Below are positions 58,251 to 64,000 of a DNA stretch of 64,000 nt, piece by piece (the stretch's first letter is position 1; every line of letters starts with the position of its first letter). This DNA comes from JAAXGX01 sp965203565. GTDB lineage: Bacteria > Acidobacteriota > Vicinamibacteria > Vicinamibacterales > UBA8438. The notes beneath the pieces were generated by a model. The model was not told where the DNA came from. It ran no database searches and saw nothing but the letters and a program-made list of their open reading frames with translations. The translations under genes were made by a program, and so were the position numbers. Location: contig OZ241896.1 in assembly GCA_965203565.1 (NCBI GenBank), positions 2,666,001-2,730,000 on the forward strand, written 5' to 3'.

Positions 58251-59993
58251 ATGCAAGGTGACCCCGCGGCTGGCAACGGCGGCGGCGGGCGCCGGCGCCC
58301 CGCGCGCATCGAGCTGCTGGCCGCCGCCCTGGGGCTGGCGCTGTTCGTCTACTTCGTCCGGCGCGCCGGCGTCGGCGCCGTCGCGGACGGAATTGCGCGG
58401 CTGGGCTGGGCGTTCCTCGCCGTCGTCGCGCTCGGCGGGGTCCGGTTCGGGCTGCGGGCGGCGGCCTGGATCCGCTGTCTCGAACCGGGCCACCGCCTGC
58501 GGCTGCGCGACGCATTCCCGGCGGTCGTCGCCGGCGACGCGCTCGGCAACCTCACCCCGCTCAGCCTGATCGTCGGCGAGCCGGCCAAGGCGATCCTTCT
58601 CCGCCGCCGCGAGCCGCCCGGCCGCACCCTGCCGGCGCTGGCGGTGGAAAACCTGTTCTACGCACTGAGCGCCCTGCTGGTGATCGCCGGCGGGATGGCG
58701 GCGCTGCTCGTCGTGCTGGGGACGCCGGGGCGCCTGTGGCTTGCGGCGAGCGTGGCGACGCTCGTGGTCGGAGCGCTGGTCGCCGGCGCGCACTGGATCG
58801 TCTGGCGCAACGTCCGGATCGGGAGCGCCGCGCTCGCCTGGCTCCGCCGCCGCGGGGTGATGCCGGCGCTGGCGGCGCGCGTCGCGTCGCGGGTCCGGAC
58901 CATGGAGGACCACGTCCACGCGCGCTATCCGCGCGACCTGCGGCTCCTGCTGCCGGTGGCGGCGCTGGAGCTGGCGTTCCACGCCTGCGCCGTCCTCGAA
59001 ATTTTTCTCGTCCTGTCGCTGATCGCCCCGCAGCGGCCGACCCTGCTCGACGCGTTCGTCTTCGAGGCGACGAACCGGTTCATCACCGCGGCGTTCCGGT
59101 TCGTCCCGCTCCGGATCGGGGTGGACGAGGCGGGGACCGGACTGTTCGCCGACCTGCTGGCGTTCGGGACCGCCGCCGGGGTGACGCTGGCCCTCGTCCG
59201 CAAGGGCCGGATGCTGGTCTGGACCGCGGTCGGGACGGCGGTGGCCGCCGGCCGCGGCCTGTCGCCCCGGCGGGTGATCGCCGACGCCGCCTCGCGCGTC
59301 GCAATCGTGATCATGGCGCGGTCGCCGGAGGCGGGCGACGCGCCGAAGACGCGGCTCGCGGGCGCCGTGCCGCGCGAATCGGACCGGCGGCGGCTGTATG
59401 CGGCGTTCCTCCGCGACCTGGTCGCCACCTGCCGCACGGTGGAGGGGGCGACGCTCCGGCTCGCCTGCACTCCCGACGGCGGGGCGGCCGGCCTGACGGC
59501 GCTCGGCGTCGGCGACGAGGAGCTGCTGCCGCAACGGGGCGCCGACCTCGGCGCACGCGAGCGCGCCGCGTTCGCCGACCTGTTCGCGGCCGGGTTCGAC
59601 AAGGTGGCGCTGATCGGCTCCGACCTGCCGACCCTGCCGGCCGGCCATCTCCGCCGGGCGCTCGACGCGGCGGCGCCGGGGACGGTGGTGCTCGGCCCGT
59701 CGGACGACGGCGGCTACTACCTGATGGCGCTGGCGGCGGTGCCGGGAAAGCCGGTCCCCGACCTGTTCACCGGCGTCCGGTGGAGTACGCCGTCGGCGTT
59801 CGAAGACACCGAGGCCGCCGCCCGCCGCGCCGGCTTGCGCGTGGCGCTCGTCCCCCGCTGGCGCGACGTCGACGACGCCGAAGGGCTGGCGAAGCTGCGG
59901 GCCGAGCTGGCCGGCGCGGCCGGATCGGCCCGCGCGCCGGCCACGGCCGAGGCGCTGGCGGAGATCTTCGGGCAGGAGGACGGGCCGGCGTAG
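58251..59993 (+). CDS. Flippase-like (LPG synthase TM) protein fused to a DUF2064 glycosyltransferase
   Basis: A 580-residue two-domain protein. Residues about 20-345 form seven or eight membrane helices with GDALGNLTPLSLIVGEPAKA and ATNRFITAAFRFVPLRIGVDEAGTG, motifs of the lysylphosphatidylglycerol-synthase membrane family (also called flippase-like). Residues about 350-575 are a TIGR04282/DUF2064 GT-A-type domain: VIMARSPEAGDAPKTRLAG, GADLGARERAAFADLFAAG, ALIGSDLPTLPAGHLRRAL and LGPSDDGGYYLMAL. The two are usually separate proteins. The fusion suggests a lipid-linked sugar step. ATG at 58251 chosen; TTG at 58245 is also open. Confidence 0.85.
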   Translation: MQGDPAAGNGGGGRRRPARIELLAAALGLALFVYFVRRAGVGAVADGIARLGWAFLAVVALGGVRFGLRAAAWIRCLEPGHRLRLRDAFPAVVAGDALGNLTPLSLIVGEPAKAILLRRREPPGRTLPALAVENLFYALSALLVIAGGMAALLVVLGTPGRLWLAASVATLVVGALVAGAHWIVWRNVRIGSAALAWLRRRGVMPALAARVASRVRTMEDHVHARYPRDLRLLLPVAALELAFHACAVLEIFLVLSLIAPQRPTLLDAFVFEATNRFITAAFRFVPLRIGVDEAGTGLFADLLAFGTAAGVTLALVRKGRMLVWTAVGTAVAAGRGLSPRRVIADAASRVAIVIMARSPEAGDAPKTRLAGAVPRESDRRRLYAAFLRDLVATCRTVEGATLRLACTPDGGAAGLTALGVGDEELLPQRGADLGARERAAFADLFAAGFDKVALIGSDLPTLPAGHLRRALDAAAPGTVVLGPSDDGGYYLMALAAVPGKPVPDLFTGVRWSTPSAFEDTEAAARRAGLRVALVPRWRDVDDAEGLAKLRAELAGAAGSARAPATAEALAEIFGQEDGPA

Positions 59994-60028
59994 CGATCCT
60001 CCCGGAACGAGGCTCCCCGTCTGCGCCG

Positions 60029-61249
60029 CTATATCGCTCCGGCCGCGCGCAGCCGCGCGATCTCCTCCGGGTCGATCCCGAGGTCGCCGCGCAGCACGGC
60101 GTCGGTGTGCTGGCCGAGCGCGGGGGGCGGCGTGCGGACCGCCCCCGGCGTGCCGTCCAGCTTGACCGGCACGCCGAGCTGCCGGATGGCGCCCGCTATC
60201 GGGTGGTCGAGCGCCACCACCATCGCCCGCTCGACGATCTGCGGATCGGAGAACACCTGCTCCAGGTCGCGCACGCCGCCGCACGGCACGCCGGCCGCCT
60301 TCAGCTGCGTCAGCCAGTCGGCCACCGGCCGGGTCCGCAGCCGCTCGACCAGCAGCGGCCGGAGCGCGCCGCGCGCGGCGACCCGGTCGGCGTTCGTCCG
60401 GAAGCGCGGGTCGTCGGCCAGCGCGCCGAGGCCGAGCACGCCGCACAGCGCGCGCCAGAGCTGATCGTTGCCGGCGGCGACGACCAGCTCGCCGTCCGCC
60501 GCCTCCAGCGATTCGTACGGTGCGATCGACGGATGCCGGTTGCCGAGCCGGCCGGGCGCCCGGCCGGTGGCGAAGTAGCTCCCGGCCTGATACGTCAGCA
60601 CCGCCGCGGCGGCGTCGAGCATCCCGACGTCGACGAGCTGCCCGCGGCCGGTGCGCTCGCGCGCGAGGAGCGCGACGGCGACGCCGTACGCCGCGAACAT
60701 GCCCGAGACGACGTCGACGATCGCCACGCCGAGCCGGTACGCCGGCCCGTCCTCCGCCCCGGTGATGCTCATCAGCCCGCCTTCGCCCTGCATCACCGCG
60801 TCGTAACCCGGCTCGCGCCGCCGCGGGCCGCTCTGCCCGAACCCGGAAATGGAGCAGTAGACCAGGTCGGGCCGCCGCCGCGAGAGGTCGGCGTAGCCCA
60901 GCCCCATCCGGTCGAGAGCGCCGGGCCGGAAGTTCTCCGCCAGCACGTCGGCGCGGTCGATCAGCGCGTCGAACACGCGCCGGCCGTCCGGGTGCTTCAG
61001 GTCCAGGGTGACGCTTTCCTTGTTCCGGTTGACGCTGAGGAAGTAGGCGCTCTCGCCCGACTGGAACGGCGGACCCCAGGCCCGGGTGTCGTCCCCCCCG
61101 CCCGGCCGCTCCACCTTGATGACGCGCGCCCCCATGTCGGCCAGCATCATCGTGCAGTACGGCCCGGAGAGCACACGCGTCAGGTCGAGCACGGTGAGGC
61201 CGGCCAGCGCGCCGTCCGCGCCGCGCGGCTGCGTGTCGGTCATCGCCAT
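60029..61249 (-). CDS. CaiB/BaiF (class III) CoA-transferase
   Basis: A 406-residue cytoplasmic enzyme that moves CoA between carboxylic acids. LDLTRVLSGPYCTMMLADMGARVIKVERPG is the N-terminal signature, EPGYDAVMQGEGGLMSITG holds the catalytic Asp, and GQLVDVGMLDA and GVPCGGVRDLEQVFSDPQ are typical. It is of normal length. The substrate acid cannot be told. It is divergent from the cysteine synthase operon with about 20 bp between the starts, and convergent with the fusion gene. Confidence 0.93.
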   Translation of the reverse strand: MAMTDTQPRGADGALAGLTVLDLTRVLSGPYCTMMLADMGARVIKVERPGGGDDTRAWGPPFQSGESAYFLSVNRNKESVTLDLKHPDGRRVFDALIDRADVLAENFRPGALDRMGLGYADLSRRRPDLVYCSISGFGQSGPRRREPGYDAVMQGEGGLMSITGAEDGPAYRLGVAIVDVVSGMFAAYGVAVALLARERTGRGQLVDVGMLDAAAAVLTYQAGSYFATGRAPGRLGNRHPSIAPYESLEAADGELVVAAGNDQLWRALCGVLGLGALADDPRFRTNADRVAARGALRPLLVERLRTRPVADWLTQLKAAGVPCGGVRDLEQVFSDPQIVERAMVVALDHPIAGAIRQLGVPVKLDGTPGAVRTPPPALGQHTDAVLRGDLGIDPEEIARLRAAGAI

Positions 61250-61269
61250 ATAGGGTAGGATGAAGCGTC

Positions 61270-62709
61270 ATGGCCGATCACGCGCGGCGCGTGTACGACT
61301 CGATCCTCGGCCTGCTGTCGAACGCCGACAACCCGACGCCGCTCGTGCGCCTGAACCGGGTGACGCCGTTCCGTCACACGCGGGTGTACGCCAAGCTGGA
61401 GTGGTACAACCCGTTCGGCGCGGTCAAGGACCGCGTGGCCGCCAATCTGGTCGCCGACGGCGAGTCGCGGCGGACGGTGCAGGCCGGCCAGAAGCTGGTG
61501 GAGCCGACCTCCGGCAACACCGGGATGGCGCTGGCCATGATCGCGAACGCCAAGGGGTACGCGCTCACCGCCCCGCTGTCGAGCGAGATCCCGCTCGAGA
61601 AGCGCACCATGCTGCGGCTGTTCGGCGCGGACGTCCTGGAGCTGGAGGACACGCTGTGCCCGGCGCCCGGCGCGCCGGAAGGGGCTATCGCCCGGGCGAT
61701 GGAGATCGCCGAGCGTCCCGACTTCCACCTGCTGAACCAGTACGCCAACGAGGCGAACCCGGAGGCGCACTACAGGACGACCGGCCCGGAGATATGGCGC
61801 CAGACCGAGGGACAGGTGACGCACTTCGTGGCCGGCCTCGGCACGTGCGGCACGATCACCGGGACGGGCCGGTTCCTCAAGGGCCGGAACCGGTCGGTGC
61901 AGGTCCTCGGCGTCCACCCGGACGAAGGGCACGACATCCCCGGCGTGCGCAGCCTGCGCCAGTTGCAGCAGACGAAGCTGTTCTTCCCCGGCGAGTACGA
62001 CGGACTGGTCGAGGTGAGCAACCAGGCGGCGTTCGACCTCTGCCTCCGTCTGAACCGGGAGGAGAGCATCGTCGCGGGGCCGAGCTCGGCGATGGCCCTG
62101 CAGGGCGCGTTCGAGCTCGTGCCGGACGAGCCGGGCAACGTGGCGGTGGTGATCTTCCCGGACAACGCCTTCAAGTATGCGTCGTCGGTGGTGAAGCACC
62201 TGCCGGGGCTGGCGGCGCAGGAGACCAGGCCGGCCGCGCCGGCCCGCGACCCGCTGCTCGAAGCGATGCGGGAGAACGTGCGGGGCAACGCCGGCCTGAC
62301 GATCGACGTCGACGGGGCGCACGCGCAGCTTCGGAACGGCAAGCCGTTCGTGCTCGACGTCCGCCCGCGGGCGCAGTACGAGGAGGCGCACGTCCCCGGC
62401 GCGGTCAACGTGCCGCTCGCCGAGCTCGGCGCCGGCCACGCGGCGCTGCCGTCCGACCGCGACGCGCCGATCCTCAGCGTGTGCCAGCGCGGGAACGCCT
62501 CGCTCTCCGGCCTGCTGGTGCTCAAGTCGCTCGGCTACCGCAACGTGCGGAGCGTCAACGGGGGGACCCTGGCGTGGCGCGAGAAGGGGTTCGCCACCGA
62601 GTCGGGGGCCGGTTCGGGGAACGCAGCGGGAGGCCAAGCGGGCGCCGGATCGGAGGACGCTGCGGGGGCGGGGGCGGATGAGAGGCCGGCGCCGGACGGC
62701 CGGGCGTAG
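61270..62709 (+). CDS. Cysteine synthase (CysM-type) fused to a rhodanese domain
   Basis: A 479-residue fusion. Residues 1-320 are a PLP enzyme: NPFGAVKDRVA with the PLP Lys (residue 53), EPTSGNTGMALA, and the phosphate loop GLGTCGTITGTGRFLK. The family split resembles the Mycobacterium CysM that uses thiocarboxylated CysO as sulfur donor. Residues about 340-450 are a rhodanese with active Cys in LSVCQRGNAS. The C-terminal tail of about 30 residues is low-complexity Gly/Ala. The fused rhodanese could supply sulfur to the downstream carrier. It starts the operon with JAMM, MoaD-like and MoeB-like genes. Confidence 0.92.
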   Translation: MADHARRVYDSILGLLSNADNPTPLVRLNRVTPFRHTRVYAKLEWYNPFGAVKDRVAANLVADGESRRTVQAGQKLVEPTSGNTGMALAMIANAKGYALTAPLSSEIPLEKRTMLRLFGADVLELEDTLCPAPGAPEGAIARAMEIAERPDFHLLNQYANEANPEAHYRTTGPEIWRQTEGQVTHFVAGLGTCGTITGTGRFLKGRNRSVQVLGVHPDEGHDIPGVRSLRQLQQTKLFFPGEYDGLVEVSNQAAFDLCLRLNREESIVAGPSSAMALQGAFELVPDEPGNVAVVIFPDNAFKYASSVVKHLPGLAAQETRPAAPARDPLLEAMRENVRGNAGLTIDVDGAHAQLRNGKPFVLDVRPRAQYEEAHVPGAVNVPLAELGAGHAALPSDRDAPILSVCQRGNASLSGLLVLKSLGYRNVRSVNGGTLAWREKGFATESGAGSGNAAGGQAGAGSEDAAGAGADERPAPDGRA

Positions 62710-62725
62710 CGGAAAGGCGACCGCG

Positions 62726-63157
62726 ATGCTGACGCTCTGCCCCGAGGCCGACGCCGACATTCGCCGGCACGGCCGGGAGACGTACCCGCACGAATGCTGC
62801 GGAGCGCTGATCGGCCGCGGCGGACAGGTGCTGGAGGCGCTGGCGCTGCCGAACGTCACCGGCGAGGGCTCCCGGCGCCGGTTCCGGGTCGCCCCGGCTG
62901 ACTACCGCGCCGCCGAGCGGCGGGCGGCCGATCTGGAGGCGGAGCTGCTCGGGTTCTACCACTCGCATCCGGACCACCCGGCGCGCCCGTCGCGGTACGA
63001 CCTCGACCGGGCGTGGCCCGTGTTCGCGTACGTGATCGTCGCGGTCGACCGGGGGGCGCCGGCCGAGATGACTTCGTGGCGGCTGCGGCCGGATCGGGCG
63101 GCGTTCGACGAGGAGGAGGTTGCGGTCGAGGAGACGCCATGCCGACCAGGATTCTGA
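62726..63157 (+). CDS. JAMM/MPN metalloprotease (Mec-like)
   Basis: A 143-residue zinc isopeptidase/peptidase. YPHECCGALIG carries the catalytic Glu, and YHSHPDHPARPSRYD the HxH...D zinc ligands. The Mycobacterium homologue Mec releases cysteine from the CysO-cysteine adduct. Here it may also trim the CysO C-terminus (see 63139). ATG at 62726 has GGAAAGGCG. It overlaps the next gene by 19 bases. Confidence 0.92.
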   Translation: MLTLCPEADADIRRHGRETYPHECCGALIGRGGQVLEALALPNVTGEGSRRRFRVAPADYRAAERRAADLEAELLGFYHSHPDHPARPSRYDLDRAWPVFAYVIVAVDRGAPAEMTSWRLRPDRAAFDEEEVAVEETPCRPGF

Positions 63158-63423
63158 TTCCGACGCCGCTCCGCGCCTACGCGGGCAAGCAGGAGGCCGT
63201 GGAGGCCGAAGGCGGGACGGTCGGCGAGCTGCTGGAGAACCTGACCGCGGAGTACGCCGACCTGCGCAAGCATCTGTACAACGACGACGGGAAGCTGCGC
63301 AGCTTCGTCGCCATCTACCTGAACGACGACGACATCCGCTTCCTCGAGAAGGAGGCGACGCCGGTGAAGGCGGGCGACACCGTCAGCATCATCCCGTCGG
63401 TGGCGGGCGGGGGGCGGCCGTGA
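63139..63423 (+). CDS. cysO: MoaD/ThiS-family sulfur carrier, CysO-like
   Basis: A 94-residue ubiquitin-fold protein: MPTRILIPTPLRAYAGKQE, LLENLTAEYADLRKHLY, FVAIYLNDDDIRFLEKEATPVKAGDTVSIIPSVAGGG followed by Arg-Pro. Active carriers end in Gly-Gly; here two residues follow, so removal of the tail would be needed before activation, a job suited to the JAMM protease next door. It overlaps the MoeB gene as GTGA. Role: thiocarboxylate donor to the CysM-type synthase. Confidence 0.92.
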   Translation: MPTRILIPTPLRAYAGKQEAVEAEGGTVGELLENLTAEYADLRKHLYNDDGKLRSFVAIYLNDDDIRFLEKEATPVKAGDTVSIIPSVAGGGRP

Positions 63424-64000
63424 CCGTGGCCGCCGCGCCGCCGGCGCTCAGCAACGCCGAGGTCGCCCGGTACAGCCGGCACCTGATCATGCCGGAGGTC
63501 GGCATGGACGGGCAGCTCAAGTTGAAGGCGGCCAGCGTCCTCTGCATCGGCGCGGGAGGACTCGGCTCGCCGGCGGCGCTGTATCTGGCGGCGGCGGGCG
63601 TCGGCCGGATCGGGATCGTCGACTTCGACGTGGTCGACTACAGCAACCTGCATCGGCAGGTGATCCACGGGACGCCTGACGTCGGCCGGCCGAAGCTCGA
63701 CTCGGCGCGCGACCGCCTCGGCGCCATCAATCCGGAGGTGCAGGTCGAGACCCACGAAGTCGCGCTCTCGTCGGGCAACGCGCTCGACCTGCTCGGCGGC
63801 TACGACGTCGTCGTCGACGGCGCCGACAACTTTCCGACGCGGTACCTCGTCAACGACGCCTGCGTTCTGCTCGGCAAGCCGAACGCCTACGGCAGCATCT
63901 TCCGGTTCGAGGGACAGGCGTCGGTCTTCGCCGCCCCCGGCGGCCCGTGCTACCGCTGCCTCTACCCCGAACCGCCGCCGCCCGGCCTGGTGCCGAGCTG
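63420..64000 (+). CDS. moeB: MoeB/ThiF-type adenylyltransferase, cut by the window end
   Basis: Starts GTG at 63420, overlapping the carrier stop. The visible 193 residues include RYSRHLIMPEVGMDGQLKLK, the nucleotide loop CIGAGGLGSPAALYLAAAG, the Asp in IVDFDVVD, NLHRQVIHG, VVVDGADNFPTRYLVNDAC and a CYRC zinc pair (CYRCLYPEPPPPG). It activates the CysO C-terminus by adenylation for sulfur transfer. Whether it carries a C-terminal rhodanese (MoeZ-like) lies outside the window. Confidence 0.93.
   Translation, partial: MTVAAAPPALSNAEVARYSRHLIMPEVGMDGQLKLKAASVLCIGAGGLGSPAALYLAAAGVGRIGIVDFDVVDYSNLHRQVIHGTPDVGRPKLDSARDRLGAINPEVQVETHEVALSSGNALDLLGGYDVVVDGADNFPTRYLVNDACVLLGKPNAYGSIFRFEGQASVFAAPGGPCYRCLYPEPPPPGLVPS

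Noticed and set aside
57861..61271. A very long open frame on the minus strand opposite the flippase fusion gene and continuing through the CoA-transferase gene in another frame
   Set aside because: It has no domain motifs and is low-complexity Arg/Ala/Gly. It is the expected shadow of GC-rich codon positions in real genes with clear families.

Overview
The window is a high-GC (by eye about 70%) bacterial chromosome segment. An outer-membrane-type barrel protein, several lipobox proteins, a monofunctional transglycosylase and many exported c-type cytochromes point to a Gram-negative. The mix of PQQ dehydrogenases, DUF5916, DUF6152, an FtsX/AttH export operon, futalosine-type menaquinone synthesis (MqnE) and multiplied secreted proteins of unknown function fits Acidobacteriota (Vicinamibacteria-like). 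That placement is inference; no rRNA gene is present.

Layout. 1-16.7 kb: the end of a PQQ dehydrogenase, mtgA, DinB, a DUF5916 barrel, a GT-C-like membrane protein, an AGCS symporter, a propeller lipoprotein, two members of a secreted 'PWG/CHEGN' family, an NYN protein, a Tat-exported dienelactone hydrolase and an SDR. 16.8-21.5 kb: an accessory stretch with a 2OG-Fe(II) oxygenase, a hydrolase gene bounded on both sides by copies of a 157-159 bp foldback element, a translationally coupled AAA ATPase plus TOPRIM (DUF3226) pair, and a VapBC-type toxin-antitoxin pair. 21.4-35.4 kb: a redox cluster with two PQQ dehydrogenases, cytochromes, a cytochrome fused to a secreted-family domain, a propeller lipoprotein, CxxCH proteins, a two-component system and three DUF6152 proteins, two of them almost identical. 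35.5-45.5 kb: an ABC/FtsX/AttH operon, mutY, a CADD-like protein, a membrane esterase, a sodium:solute symporter and a hydrolase with a third element copy upstream. 45.7-51.3 kb: YdcF, MqnE, YjbQ, then a cobalamin riboswitch with a BtuDCF-type importer. 51.4-57.3 kb: a cytochrome/monooxygenase-like protein, a frameshifted coiled-coil gene, an RRM protein, two more secreted-family genes and a propeller. 57.5-64 kb: tRNA-Asn, a DUF4203-like protein, a flippase-GT fusion, a CaiB/BaiF transferase, and a sulfur-carrier cysteine synthesis operon (CysM-rhodanese, JAMM, CysO/MoaD, MoeB) cut by the window end.

How it fits together. PQQ dehydrogenases, monohaem proteins, propellers, DUF6152 and the PWG/CHEGN family recur side by side and share operons, which suggests one extracytoplasmic oxidation network. 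The most unusual signal is the small foldback element. All three full copies have 4-bp target duplications and carry a conserved Shine-Dalgarno, a TTG/GTG start and a frame that stays open through the element end. Degenerate copies and solo ends lie at gene boundaries elsewhere in the window. The AAA/TOPRIM pair is a candidate defence module.
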